A stretch of 64,000 nucleotides of DNA from an uncultured Colwellia sp. Its GTDB lineage: Bacteria > Pseudomonadota > Gammaproteobacteria > Enterobacterales > Alteromonadaceae. The stretch spans positions 62,001 to 126,000 of the forward strand of contig CAJXWZ010000010.1 in NCBI GenBank assembly GCA_913062815.1. Reading direction: 5' to 3'. The translations under genes were made by a program, and so were the position numbers. Below the pieces are notes generated by a model. It ran no database searches and was not told the origin of the DNA. It saw only the letters and a list, made by a program, of their open reading frames with translations. This document shows, in pieces, positions 51,044 through 61,468 of this stretch (positions within the stretch are counted from its first letter, which is position 1; each line of letters begins with the position of its first letter).

Positions 51044-54000
51044 ATGATTAGTGCCTTGATTAATGCCGCCGTTGATAGAAGCAGAACCACCATTATGGTG
51101 CTGTTGTTCTTACTAATAAGTGGCAGTATTGCTTTTTTGACAATTCCAAAAGAATCTCAACCTGACGTTGCTATTCCTATTATTTATGTTTCCATGACTT
51201 ACGACGGTATTTCTCCTGAAGATGGTGAGCGACTGCTCGTTCGCCCGATGGAAAAAGAGTTAAAATCAATTGAAGGTATTAAAGAAATGCGAGCTGTGGC
51301 TGGTGAAGGCCATGCTTCAGTTACCCTTGAATTTGACGCAGGTTTTGATGCGAACCAAGCACTACTTGATGTACGTGAAAAAGTCGACGCTGCTAAAAGT
51401 AAATTGCCTGCAGATACCGACGAGCCAGAAATTCATGAGGTAAATGTCGCCCTCTTCCCTGTACTTAGCTTAGCATTATCTGGCGACGTGCCAGAGAGAG
51501 TAATACGTGGTATTGCTCGCGACCTTAAAGATAATATTGAAGGGTTAGCTGGCGTTTTAGAAGTTGATATTGGTGGCGACCGTGAAGAGTTGATGGAAGT
51601 CATTGTCGACCCACAAGCACTGGAAAGTTATGAAATAGATTACACAGAGCTTTTGCAAACGATTGATTTTAATAATCGTTTAGTTGCCGCTGGGGCAATA
51701 GATACCAGTACAGGTCGACAAGTGCTTAAGGTGCCCGGCGTTATCGACAATGTTGAAGACATGCTCAATATGCCGGTCAAAACTGTTGGCGATCAAGTAG
51801 TGGTATTTAGGGATGTAGCAAGTGTTCGCAGCACTTTTAAAGACCCTGAAGGTTTTGCTCGTGTAGGCGGAAAGCCAGCAATGGTATTGGAAGTTAAAAA
51901 GAAAGTAGGCGCCAATATTATTGAAACCATTGAGCAAGTGCAGGCTTTAGTCAACGAGCATAAAAGTATCTGGCCTGCTGCACTTAAACATACTTATATT
52001 CTTGACCAATCAAACCAAGTTAAAACTATGCTCGATGATCTTCTTAATAATGTTGTTACCGGCATTGTCTTAGTTATGATCATAATATTGGGTGCAATGG
52101 GATTACGTTCATCACTTTTAGTCGGATTAGCCATACCGGGTTCATTTCTCGCCGGAATTCTAGTCCTGAACATGATTGGCTACACCCTAAACATTGTTGT
52201 TTTATTTAGCCTAATCCTTGTAGTAGGAATGCTGGTTGATGGCGCTATTGTGGTGATTGAACTAGCAGATAGGCGCATGCAACAAGGGCTTTCATCGAAA
52301 GAAGCCTTTGCCTATGCTGCCCGTAGAATGGCTTGGCCTGTAATTGCAGCAACGGCAACTACCCTTGTGGTATTTATGCCACTGGTATTTTGGCCTGGCG
52401 TTGTGGGGCAATTTATGAAGTACCTACCCATTACTGTGCTGTTTTGTTTAACCGCATCGCTTTTAATGGCTTTAATATTTATGCCAGTACTCGGCGGTGT
52501 CGTTGGTAAAGTGAAAACAGTTCAGCAACTTACGGGTGAATTCGAGTTGCCTAAAACACGCTTTAACCAAGCATACCGTCGAGTTTTGACAAAACTATTA
52601 CTTAACCCGATAAAAACATTAATAGCCGCTTTAGTCTTGATCATCATGACCTATGTTGCTTACGGTTCGTTCGGCGCTGGTGTTGAGTTTTTTCCAGAAA
52701 CAGAGCCTGAATCAGCACAGGTACATATTCATGCTCGCGGTGATTTATCAGTTAATGAAAAAGATGCTTTGTTGTATCAAGTTGAACAAAGGCTACTGCC
52801 CTTTACAGAATTAAAATCAGTTTATGGTCGCAGCTTCAATCAACCAAGCAATGAATTAGCCGAAGACGTTATAGGTGTAATTCAATTTGAATTTGTCGAT
52901 TGGCAGCAACGCAGAAAAGCACAAGTGATTCTAGATGAAATGCGCGATAAAACCAAAGATATAGCCGGTGTATTGTTAGAATTTAAAAAAGCCGACGATG
53001 GTCCCGTACAAGGTAAGCCGTTTAAATTACTCGTAAGTGGTTTAGACAATCAGCACATATTCGACACTGTCGCCAAAATTAGGCAAACCATGGATGAGTT
53101 AGGTGGTTTCACGGCAGTAGAAGATAATCGCCCTTTGCCCGGCATAGAATGGCGTATCAAGGTTGATCGCCAAGAAGCTGGCCGTTATGGCGCAAATATA
53201 AGCGTTATTGGTAATGCCGTGCAAATGGTGACTAACGGTATAAAAGCGGCTGAGTTTAGACCCGACACCTCGGATGATGAAGTAGATATTCGTATTCGAT
53301 TTCCTCGTGAACAACGCAACCTTGATCAACTTTTGCAATTAAAAATTAACACGGCACAAGGGCTGGTGCCATTATCTAACTTTGTCACGCTAGAGCCTGC
53401 AAATAAAACAGGCTCATTAAAGCGCGTTGATGGCCGTCGAGTAGTCACAATTCAGGCTGAGCCTGCACAAGGTTATCTACTTAACGAACTTGTACTAAAA
53501 ATGCAGAAAACCTTAAAAGACGAAAAATTTCCTCTCGATATTCGTTTTACTTTTAAAGGCGAGCAAGAGCAGCAAGAAGAAACAGGCACCTTTTTAGCCA
53601 GTGCTTTTTTAATTGCAATTTTCTTGATGGCACTGATTCTAGTGACTCAATTCAATAGCCTTTATCAAGCAGGCCTAGTGCTTTCAGCAATAGTGTTCTC
53701 AACAGCAGGTGTGTTACTCGGCCTGCTAATCACAGGCCAAACTTTCAGCATAGTTATGGTTGGTGTGGGCATTATCGCGCTAGCGGGTATTGTGGTGAAT
53801 AACAATATTGTGTTGATTGACTGTTACAATGATTTACGCCGACAAGGCCGAAACCCGTTCGATGCAGCTTTAGAAACAGGCAGTTTAAGATTGCGACCTG
53901 TACTACTAACTGCTGTAACAACAGTTTTAGGTTTAATGCCTATGGTGTTATCAATGAATATTGACTTAGTTGGTCGCCATATCAGTTTCGGTGCTCCATC

Positions 54001-54217
54001 GACACAATGGTGGACTCAGTTATCTAGCGCCATAGCTGGCGGATTAAGCTTTGCGACCTTGCTAACCTTATTTTTAACGCCTTGCTTACTTATCATTGGT
54101 GATCGAATCACCAAGGGACGTCATTACCGTGTACTTGAAAACTCTAGTGTGGATGTACCTAAAATTACAAATGATCCTGATAGGATTACAGAATTAGGCA
54201 CAGGCTCCCATGGATAA
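51044..54217 (+). CDS. RND efflux pump permease, system 1 (HAE1-like)
   Basis: The 1057-residue protein has the RND layout: TM1 (AALI...LLFLLISGSIAFLTI), a porter domain, TM2-6 with LVVGMLVDGAIVVIELADRRMQ (the proton-relay aspartate in TM4), a second porter domain after TM7, and TM8-12 with GIIALAGIVVNNNIVLIDCYNDLRRQG. It starts 9 nt after the adaptor gene with GGAGAAGG upstream. The likely role is proton-driven export of drugs or other amphiphiles. The missing outer-membrane factor presumably is TolC-like and encoded elsewhere. The 3' end meets a 13-bp hairpin terminator. Confidence 0.9.
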   Translation: MISALINAAVDRSRTTIMVLLFLLISGSIAFLTIPKESQPDVAIPIIYVSMTYDGISPEDGERLLVRPMEKELKSIEGIKEMRAVAGEGHASVTLEFDAGFDANQALLDVREKVDAAKSKLPADTDEPEIHEVNVALFPVLSLALSGDVPERVIRGIARDLKDNIEGLAGVLEVDIGGDREELMEVIVDPQALESYEIDYTELLQTIDFNNRLVAAGAIDTSTGRQVLKVPGVIDNVEDMLNMPVKTVGDQVVVFRDVASVRSTFKDPEGFARVGGKPAMVLEVKKKVGANIIETIEQVQALVNEHKSIWPAALKHTYILDQSNQVKTMLDDLLNNVVTGIVLVMIIILGAMGLRSSLLVGLAIPGSFLAGILVLNMIGYTLNIVVLFSLILVVGMLVDGAIVVIELADRRMQQGLSSKEAFAYAARRMAWPVIAATATTLVVFMPLVFWPGVVGQFMKYLPITVLFCLTASLLMALIFMPVLGGVVGKVKTVQQLTGEFELPKTRFNQAYRRVLTKLLLNPIKTLIAALVLIIMTYVAYGSFGAGVEFFPETEPESAQVHIHARGDLSVNEKDALLYQVEQRLLPFTELKSVYGRSFNQPSNELAEDVIGVIQFEFVDWQQRRKAQVILDEMRDKTKDIAGVLLEFKKADDGPVQGKPFKLLVSGLDNQHIFDTVAKIRQTMDELGGFTAVEDNRPLPGIEWRIKVDRQEAGRYGANISVIGNAVQMVTNGIKAAEFRPDTSDDEVDIRIRFPREQRNLDQLLQLKINTAQGLVPLSNFVTLEPANKTGSLKRVDGRRVVTIQAEPAQGYLLNELVLKMQKTLKDEKFPLDIRFTFKGEQEQQEETGTFLASAFLIAIFLMALILVTQFNSLYQAGLVLSAIVFSTAGVLLGLLITGQTFSIVMVGVGIIALAGIVVNNNIVLIDCYNDLRRQGRNPFDAALETGSLRLRPVLLTAVTTVLGLMPMVLSMNIDLVGRHISFGAPSTQWWTQLSSAIAGGLSFATLLTLFLTPCLLIIGDRITKGRHYRVLENSSVDVPKITNDPDRITELGTGSHG

Positions 54218-54222
54218 GTCAC

Positions 54223-54256
54223 AAGTATCTAGCAGACCTTAGGCTGCTAGATACTT
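54223..54256. terminator. Strong hairpin between the two convergent RND operons
   Basis: AAGTATCTAGCAG (54223-54235) and CTGCTAGATACTT (54244-54256) form a perfect 13-bp stem with an 8-nt loop, 5 nt after the system 1 stop and 52 nt from the system 2 stop. It probably blocks read-through in both directions. Confidence 0.7.
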
Positions 54257-54308
54257 CATTAAATAGTAAAACTTTAACTTTTGATATGAGAACATGCCTA
54301 GTTAAGGT

Positions 54309-57300
54309 TTATATCAAAGACTCATTATTTTTAGGCTTAATAACAGATACTAAAAGCGCTGGTAAAAAAGTTAATGATAAGAACGTAGATACAAAAATTC
54401 CCGACAGTACTATTACCCCAACACCTCGATAGAGTTCTGTTCCTTCACCAGGAATAAGTACTAATGGTGCTAAGCCAAACAAAGTGGTTGCCGTAGACAT
54501 TAAAATTGGTTTTAGCCGCTTAGCAACTGCTTTATTAACAGCTTCTTTGACCATCATCCCCTGCTCTAAAACAAAGTAACGTGTTTGGTCAACAATGAGT
54601 ATTGGGTTATTCACCACAGTGCCCAGTAAGATCAAAAAGCCAAGCATAGTGATCATATCAAAAGGTTGGTGATACGCTGATATTCCAATACTTGCCATTA
54701 ATGCGTTCACACCATTAACAGTAATTAGACCCAGTAAGCCCCCTGCCATACCAAGAGGTACGGTAGCTAATATGAATATGGGGTAACGCCAATGAGTAAA
54801 AATAGCTACGAGTAATAAGTAACTTAAAACCAAGGCGATAACAAAGTTACTAGACAATGACTTCTTCGTCGCCTCTAGTTGATCGGCAGCCCCACTGATA
54901 CTTACTTTAATTCCCTGAGAAATCTTACCTTCCCGCCACAATGCAGGAAGTAGTTGTTCTCTTACTAACTGTTCAGCTGTTTCCAACGCAACGTCTCGAG
55001 GCGGAATAATATAAACTGTCACGGTACGATTGCCATCGACTCGACGTACTGAATTGCTGTTTTGACTAGACACGAGATCTGCAAGGGCGTTGAGCGGCAG
55101 TACTTTACCTTCAGGCGTTACAATTGGCGCAACTGCCAATTGCTCTAAATTCTGTTCATTACCTGCACCACTAAATAAAAATATATCCACTTTATCGTCA
55201 TTAAGGATGAATTCATCAACATAGGCACCATCACTCATTGCCGCAATAGCGTAACCAAAATCATTATTATTTATGCCCAACTCGGCTAGTCGCTGCCACC
55301 GTGGTTTAATTTCAATTAGCGGTTGCTCCAGCGTCAATGATCTTGGCTCTGAGTTAATTTGAGGATTATCAAACACTAGCTCAGCTTGTTTATAAACTGC
55401 ATCTGCTGCTTGGTAAAGTTCGTTAATATCACTTCCTGCAATATCAACTGCCACCGCACGCGTTCCGCCATCGTTACTCGAGATTATGGAACCCCTTGAT
55501 GAGAATGCTCTCATGCCATCATAGCTTCTAAATTTTTTGGTGATGGCATTCATCATTTCATTGATATTACTAGGATCAACAGGGGCACTTAATAACCAAA
55601 TTCTGCCAACAGACACAGACATTGAATAATACGCTAATGGTGGCATATTCGTTGTTCCATCATCAAAATCATTGTTTTGTGCTTCAACGAACTTATCAAG
55701 ATATGTACGTAACTCTACGCCTATTTTTTTCATTTCAGAAAGGTTATAGCTTGGCGGTGCTATCATCATTGAAAAAGCTTTAGGCTCTTCACCTTCAGGC
55801 AAATATTCTGCAGCAGGCATTAGGAAAAATGCAGTACCTAAAATAACGACAATAAAACCGCTTGAAGTTAAACGTGCTCGCTTCACCGAGCATGTGAAAA
55901 AATGTACAAGCTTTAACCACTTTTCTGAAAGGACAAATTGTTTTCCTTGCTTTAGGTCTTCTTTTTTTCCTAAGTGAGATAAAGCGACTGGAACAACAAA
56001 AATAGCAACTAACATCGAAGCAATAATAGCCCCTGAAATTGCAATAGCGATATCAGAGTAGAGCTGCCCAGCTTCTTGCTCAACAAATAAAATTGGAGCA
56101 AAAACAAGTACAGTTGTCGCTGTTGAAGCCAATACAGCAGGCCAAACCTCAGTAACACCATTAATTGCAGCTTGCTTCTTGCTAATTCCTTTTCGCTTTG
56201 CTTGAACAATAGACTCTAGCACGACAATAGTATTATCTACTGTCATACCGATGGCGAATGCTACACCTGCCAGAGATATTACATTGATGGTTCGATCAAA
56301 AATCATTAAGGCAATAAAAGAAGCAATTGTACAAAGTGGAATGCCCATTACGCCTACTAAAGTAGCTTTACCTGAGCGTAAGAAAAAATACATAACCAAG
56401 GTTGCTAACAAGGCACCTAAACCAAGATTAGTCCAAACATTGGTTAAAGAACTTGCCACATATTTTACATCGTCACTGGTTAATTTAAGCTCTAAGCCAT
56501 TATGTGCCAGCAATTGGCTATTTATATCTTCAACAACAGGCAGCATGGCTTCTTTAATTGCCAGAACATTTGAACCACTCTCCCGCCGAACAGAAAGACT
56601 GATAGTACGTTCACCTGAGTTAAATGATATACCGCGAGTTTCAAAATGATCTAAAGTAACAGAAGCAACATCTTTTAATAAAATATTGGCATTACCTTTA
56701 CGGCTAATGATGAGGTTTTCCAGCTCAGATAACTGTTCAAACCGTCCTATTACACGTAACAAATACCGACTTTTACCGCTTTCTATATCTCCTGCTGAAG
56801 TATCTTTGTTACGCTGTCGAATAGCGGTTCTTAATTCTGGTAAACTGATACCACGTTGAGCTAAACGTGCTGCATCAACTTTAATTTGTATCTGTCGTTG
56901 TGCGCCACCACCTACACCTACTTCAGAAACTCCTGCAACACTTTCCATTCGTGGCCGGATAAAATCGTCGGCATAGTCTCTGAGTAAATCGACATCGAGC
57001 CCTAACGGGTTACCTGGCTGCGGTTTGAGAACGAAGTACATAAATGCATTGCCAGAAAATGAACTTGAATACAGTCGAGGTTGATCAACGTTTTCAGGAT
57101 ATGCGGGTACCTGACTCAATGCATTGTTTACTCTAATTAATGCATCATTTGCATCGGTACCAAAAGGGAATTCCAACTCTATTCTAGCTGACCCCATATC
57201 AGCATAAGACACCATACGTTTGAGATTCGACAAACTACGCAAGTAGCGTTCTTGCTCTATCAGAATTTCTTTCTCTACATCTTGTGGTGTTGCTCCTGGC

Positions 57301-57446
57301 CAGCCAGTGCGAACGGTAATAGTTCTTACTTCAAGGTCAGGAATCATTTGAACAGGAATATTAAGTGCTGCAACTAAACCTAAAATGGTAGTAATTAGCA
57401 CAACTACGGTTACTAAAACACCGCGGTTAACCGCTGCTGCTATCAT
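54309..57446 (-). CDS. RND efflux pump permease, system 2
   Basis: The 1045-residue protein is a second RND pump with the usual two sets of six TM helices and porter domains. GVAFAIGMTVDNTIVVLESIVQAKRKGISKKQAA carries the TM4 aspartate, and GFLILLGTVVNNPILIVDQTRYFVLEQG corresponds to TM10. It is only distantly similar to system 1. Its start overlaps the adaptor stop by 4 nt (ATGA), so translation is coupled. No outer-membrane factor or dedicated regulator is adjacent. The substrate class is unknown. Confidence 0.9.
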   Translation of the reverse strand: MIAAAVNRGVLVTVVVLITTILGLVAALNIPVQMIPDLEVRTITVRTGWPGATPQDVEKEILIEQERYLRSLSNLKRMVSYADMGSARIELEFPFGTDANDALIRVNNALSQVPAYPENVDQPRLYSSSFSGNAFMYFVLKPQPGNPLGLDVDLLRDYADDFIRPRMESVAGVSEVGVGGGAQRQIQIKVDAARLAQRGISLPELRTAIRQRNKDTSAGDIESGKSRYLLRVIGRFEQLSELENLIISRKGNANILLKDVASVTLDHFETRGISFNSGERTISLSVRRESGSNVLAIKEAMLPVVEDINSQLLAHNGLELKLTSDDVKYVASSLTNVWTNLGLGALLATLVMYFFLRSGKATLVGVMGIPLCTIASFIALMIFDRTINVISLAGVAFAIGMTVDNTIVVLESIVQAKRKGISKKQAAINGVTEVWPAVLASTATTVLVFAPILFVEQEAGQLYSDIAIAISGAIIASMLVAIFVVPVALSHLGKKEDLKQGKQFVLSEKWLKLVHFFTCSVKRARLTSSGFIVVILGTAFFLMPAAEYLPEGEEPKAFSMMIAPPSYNLSEMKKIGVELRTYLDKFVEAQNNDFDDGTTNMPPLAYYSMSVSVGRIWLLSAPVDPSNINEMMNAITKKFRSYDGMRAFSSRGSIISSNDGGTRAVAVDIAGSDINELYQAADAVYKQAELVFDNPQINSEPRSLTLEQPLIEIKPRWQRLAELGINNNDFGYAIAAMSDGAYVDEFILNDDKVDIFLFSGAGNEQNLEQLAVAPIVTPEGKVLPLNALADLVSSQNSNSVRRVDGNRTVTVYIIPPRDVALETAEQLVREQLLPALWREGKISQGIKVSISGAADQLEATKKSLSSNFVIALVLSYLLLVAIFTHWRYPIFILATVPLGMAGGLLGLITVNGVNALMASIGISAYHQPFDMITMLGFLILLGTVVNNPILIVDQTRYFVLEQGMMVKEAVNKAVAKRLKPILMSTATTLFGLAPLVLIPGEGTELYRGVGVIVLSGIFVSTFLSLTFLPALLVSVIKPKNNESLI

Positions 57447-58555
57447 TGATTTTCACCATCAACCCTAGTAACACTTAAAACATCACCATCTTTTATAAGT
57501 TCAATACCTGTTAAGACATAAAGTTGCTCCGCTGGAGCTCCAGAGATAGCCACTTGATTCATTTTTTGTTTTAGCACTGTCACTAATACGCGTTGAGCTT
57601 TATTGTTTTTGACTTTAAATACACTAGTTCCACCGTCTGGATGCTGCTTGATTGCAGACTTAGGTAACCATATAAACGATTGTTCACTTTCAGGTAATTT
57701 AATCTCAACGCGTACTGACATACCAGCCACCAATGCAGCATTTTCAGGAAGCTCGGCAAAAGCACTAATGGTACGATTAACGTCATTAACAACGTTTACC
57801 ACACGGTTTAATTTCGCATTAATGACTTTAGTATTTATGAAATCAGGAGTGATAGTTACGTCAATATCCAATTTCCCTCTCAATTGAACGAGGTATTCTT
57901 GAGGAATAGCAATATTTACTCTTAAGCCATTTTGTTCTACCAAAGTAAAAGCATGTGTAGTTTGGCTAACCCATTCACCAACATCTATATGCCTATACGC
58001 AATGACACCAGCAAAAGGGGCATATAATGTATGACGTGTAACAATTTCTTGTTGTTGAGCTATTTCAGCTTTTACTCTTGCTAATTCTGCAACCGCAATC
58101 TCCACATCAGATTGTCGCTCAGATAACAAGGTTTCAGCCACCAATTGTTTTTTTGAAAGTAGGATGACCTCTTGATACAAACGCTCAGCTTCTTTCGTTT
58201 TAGCAATAGTTGCTGTCAATAGCGCTTCTTTTTGAACTAACTGTAATTGGGCAAGTTTTACATCAAGCTGCATTAACTTTTGACCTTTTACAACATTATC
58301 ACCCACTTCTACATAAAGCTGAGCAACAACACCAGATTGTAAGGGGGCTAAATTAGCATTTTGCTTGGCTTCTACCGTGCCTGTTAAGGTGAGCGATTGA
58401 TGAGCTTTACTGCCATTTACGAACACAGCTTCAACTTTAGTAGTTGCATCAGTATTTGCGTGAGCAGGAAAATAAAAGAAATTTAACAATATTAAAGTGA
58501 ATGGGAAAGTAAGCAATTTCAAGATAAATGCCCCGTAAATGATAATAATTGTCAT
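57443..58555 (-). CDS. RND efflux periplasmic adaptor, system 2
   Basis: The 370-residue protein has a signal or anchor (about 1-32, cleavage after AHA) and MFP domains. The first lipoyl half is QNANLAPLQSGVVAQLYVEVGDNVVKGQKLMQLD. A helical hairpin (about 90-150) and the second lipoyl half HTLYAPFAGVIAYRHIDVGEWV follow, then barrel segments such as LVAGMSVRVEIKLPE. It is first in the minus-strand operon with the pump and overlaps it by 4 nt. An upstream ATG or GTG could extend it; the present start gives a plausible signal sequence. Confidence 0.85.
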   Translation of the reverse strand: MTIIIIYGAFILKLLTFPFTLILLNFFYFPAHANTDATTKVEAVFVNGSKAHQSLTLTGTVEAKQNANLAPLQSGVVAQLYVEVGDNVVKGQKLMQLDVKLAQLQLVQKEALLTATIAKTKEAERLYQEVILLSKKQLVAETLLSERQSDVEIAVAELARVKAEIAQQQEIVTRHTLYAPFAGVIAYRHIDVGEWVSQTTHAFTLVEQNGLRVNIAIPQEYLVQLRGKLDIDVTITPDFINTKVINAKLNRVVNVVNDVNRTISAFAELPENAALVAGMSVRVEIKLPESEQSFIWLPKSAIKQHPDGGTSVFKVKNNKAQRVLVTVLKQKMNQVAISGAPAEQLYVLTGIELIKDGDVLSVTRVDGENQ

Positions 58556-58928
58556 TAGCGTAAATTATTTAACTAAGGATTTCACCTTTTTTACGATAAA
58601 TAACCTATTGTTAGGACAAAACGATTAAGCATTTATTCAAACGACTAAAATCTCACCATAAGGTATATCAAAAAGCTTTCCTTTGGAGAAGCTCCTCTTT
58701 TTGTTTACAGCTAAAATGAGTAAAGTGAATTAAAAAAATTTAATTCGCTTAGTAAGGAGCAATCTGTAAGTCGACTATTCAACAGCTTTCAATATATAGC
58801 TAGTTCTAGCTGTATATAATAATTAACAGTTCGCTTTAGATCTTTTATGTTATTGAAATACTAGAATAGTTTTTCTTTAATATTTCATGCTACATTACAA
58901 AACTATAATAAAAATAGGAAATTATTCC
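58556..58928. other. 373-bp region upstream of the efflux adaptor and M28 peptidase
   Basis: This AT-rich spacer contains the divergent promoters of the system 2 efflux operon and of the M28 peptidase gene. No strong palindrome, terminator or small gene was recognised. Confidence 0.4.
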
Positions 58929-61304
58929 ATGGAATCTCCCCTTCTCTCGACTTCAGTAAGTAAAAAGCTAACAGGGTTAACTCTTAACCCTTTATTTATT
59001 AGCTTAGCGCTATTTATTTTAATAACTGTTTTTATCAAGTCACAATTTGCCACCATTCCTGCAAAAACACTTGAGGCACCCGAAAACGTATTTTCAAGTG
59101 AACGTGCATACAATATGCTAGCGCAGCTCACTAAAGAGCAAGTGCCTCATCCTGTTGATAGCGAAGCAAGTAGAGTGGTTGAACGGCGCATTGTTGGTTT
59201 GTTGCGAGATATGGGATATCAAGCAGAAATTCAACAAACACAGTTATGTAGAGATTCAAAGCGTGGCTTTGCCCGCTGTACAACAATTCGAAATGTCATC
59301 GTAAAAATTCAAGGAACTAGCGCTGAAAAAAATGGCATCCTATTAGCGGCCCATTACGATTCGGTACCAGCTGGGCCTGGCGGCAGTGATGCTGGCGCCG
59401 CAGTGGGCACATTACTTGAAACTGCACGTTTACTTACCCTAGAAAAGCAGCCTCTAAATACCATAGTATTATTGTTTAATGAAGGTGAAGAATTTGGCTT
59501 GTTCGGTGCTAAAGCTTTTATGGAGCAACATCCATTAGCAAAAGATTTAGCTATTGCCCTTAATGTTGAAGCCCGAGGCAGCACAGGTAAAAGTGTTATG
59601 TTTGAAACCGGTGAAAACAGTGGTTGGCTAGTAGAGCACTACGCAGATACTACACCTGCGCCATTAAGTAGCTCTTTGTTTTATGAAGTTTATAAAGCCC
59701 TTCCAAACGATACTGATTTAACAGTGTTCAAAGACCATGGCTTGCAAGGCTTAAATTTTGCTCATGCAGAGCGTTTAGCTCACTACCATACACCACTTGA
59801 TAATATCGCCAATTTAAACAAAGGCAGCTTGCAGCATCATGGTGACAATGTTTGGGGCGTATTAAAACGAATCAAAGATCAGAACTTAGATAACGTAATT
59901 CAAGGCAATTTAGTTTACAGCGACATTATGAGCTTGTTCATTATTAGTTGGGCAGAGCCTACAAGTTTATGGCTATCGTTGGCATGTTTAACAGTATTCA
60001 TATCTTTTTGGATTTACCGACGTAAAATGATAACTGCTGAAACAGCTTCCTCTAACAAGTTAACGATTAAGCAACATGTAATCACACTATTTTCACCTAT
60101 ATTACTAGTAACTGCTTCGGCACTTATTGCCTATCTGGTTATGATAATAGTTCAATTCATTAGTGGTTATCATGCACCTTGGTTTTCAAATGCATTACCG
60201 ATGCAATTAGCGGTTTGGTTAAGTGTAGTTTCAGTATGCTTCTTAGTAGGTAGAGCGCTGTGCAAATTTACCACGGTTGAAAGTTCACTTAATGCGATTT
60301 CATTACTATGGATAATACTCAGCCTGGTTAGCAGTATCTGGGTAGCTGGCATTAGCTTTCTATTTATTATTCCGGCTTTTGCGAACATTATTTGTCAAAT
60401 AATACTAAATACCATCCCCACTAAGAAAAAGAATATTCGCGTTCTAGTACTCATGATTACAGCGGCAGTCAGTGCTGTTATGTTTATTCCGGTGGCATTC
60501 ACCATTATTGTCATGATGGGTTATGCGCTTTCCGTTGCTATTGGTTTGATACTTGGCTTTGTCGCCGTTTCAACCTTACCTATTTTAGTGCTGTGTCGAG
60601 ATGATAAAAATGTATTTAACCAACTTTTGAGCCTTACTACGCTTTTTGCTGTAATTTCTATTTTCTGGCTATCATTGCAATCACCACATTCAACTTGGCT
60701 TCCACAACGATTAAATATTAACTATGTAGAAAATGGACAAGGACAAGCCTTCATTAGTTACGGTTATTCACGTGCCATTATACCAAGTACGTTAACTGAT
60801 TCGTTTGAGCAAAAACCACAGCTAATAAAATTATTACCATGGAGCAGACAACGCAGTTATGTTGCTGAAGTAGCTATACCATCATCAGATTCATTTCCTG
60901 ACAAAACGCCAGCATTTCGCATTATTGAAACCAAACAAAATGGCGATGAGTACACAGTAACAGCGCAAATAGTGACAGACCCTAACAACTTAAGTGACAT
61001 TAAACTTTATGTACCTATTTCTGCGAAACTCAAAAGTATAGAAACAAATAATCGCAGTCTTAGCTATCAAAACGAAAGAAATATTCGAAATGGATATTAT
61101 GAATACCACTGTCGAGGCATTTCCTGCGCCAATATTGAAATCACACTGCATTTTGATGATTATCAAACAGGTGAATTATATGTATCTTCAGCGTATCCCG
61201 GCTTACCAAATGCGATGACACCACATTTAAAAGCGAGAGGAAATACATCGGTTCCCTCACAAAGTGGCGATCAGTCAATAAGGTACCGCTCATTTGCGTT
61301 TTAA
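58929..61304 (+). CDS. Membrane-anchored M28-family metallopeptidase
   Basis: The ATG at 58929 is chosen because AGGAA (58916-58920) lies 8 nt upstream; an ATG at 58887 would add 14 residues. The 791-residue protein has one N-terminal TM helix (about 22-36) and an M28 aminopeptidase domain (about 55-325). The two-zinc ligands are visible: H142 in AHYDS, D154 in SDAGAA, E188 in NEGEE (with E187), E214 in NVEA, and H287 in HYHTPLDN. About eight TM helices (about 350-620) and a C-terminal beta domain follow. This resembles eukaryotic ER metallopeptidase-1/FXNA-like and bacterial large M28 proteins. It probably trims peptides on the periplasmic side. Confidence 0.85.
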   Translation: MESPLLSTSVSKKLTGLTLNPLFISLALFILITVFIKSQFATIPAKTLEAPENVFSSERAYNMLAQLTKEQVPHPVDSEASRVVERRIVGLLRDMGYQAEIQQTQLCRDSKRGFARCTTIRNVIVKIQGTSAEKNGILLAAHYDSVPAGPGGSDAGAAVGTLLETARLLTLEKQPLNTIVLLFNEGEEFGLFGAKAFMEQHPLAKDLAIALNVEARGSTGKSVMFETGENSGWLVEHYADTTPAPLSSSLFYEVYKALPNDTDLTVFKDHGLQGLNFAHAERLAHYHTPLDNIANLNKGSLQHHGDNVWGVLKRIKDQNLDNVIQGNLVYSDIMSLFIISWAEPTSLWLSLACLTVFISFWIYRRKMITAETASSNKLTIKQHVITLFSPILLVTASALIAYLVMIIVQFISGYHAPWFSNALPMQLAVWLSVVSVCFLVGRALCKFTTVESSLNAISLLWIILSLVSSIWVAGISFLFIIPAFANIICQIILNTIPTKKKNIRVLVLMITAAVSAVMFIPVAFTIIVMMGYALSVAIGLILGFVAVSTLPILVLCRDDKNVFNQLLSLTTLFAVISIFWLSLQSPHSTWLPQRLNINYVENGQGQAFISYGYSRAIIPSTLTDSFEQKPQLIKLLPWSRQRSYVAEVAIPSSDSFPDKTPAFRIIETKQNGDEYTVTAQIVTDPNNLSDIKLYVPISAKLKSIETNNRSLSYQNERNIRNGYYEYHCRGISCANIEITLHFDDYQTGELYVSSAYPGLPNAMTPHLKARGNTSVPSQSGDQSIRYRSFAF

Positions 61305-61334
61305 AATATTAGCTTGTTCCGTTTTAATGGTAGC

Positions 61335-61369
61335 CCACACCTTAATTACTCCAATTAATTAAGGTGTGG
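61335..61369. terminator. Hairpin between M28 and GGDEF-EAL genes
   Basis: CCACACCTTAATTA (61335-61348) and TAATTAAGGTGTGG (61356-61369) form a perfect 14-bp stem with a 7-nt loop, 30 nt after the M28 stop, between convergent genes. No long T-tract follows, but the stem is strong. Confidence 0.6.
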
Positions 61370-61468
61370 ACATACTCAAAAATAAACAAACCGAACTAAG
61401 TAAGTTTAGAAATTACAATGAACATTTGTTGATGGCGAGTAATAGTATTTAGTTAAAGAGTGTCTTTA

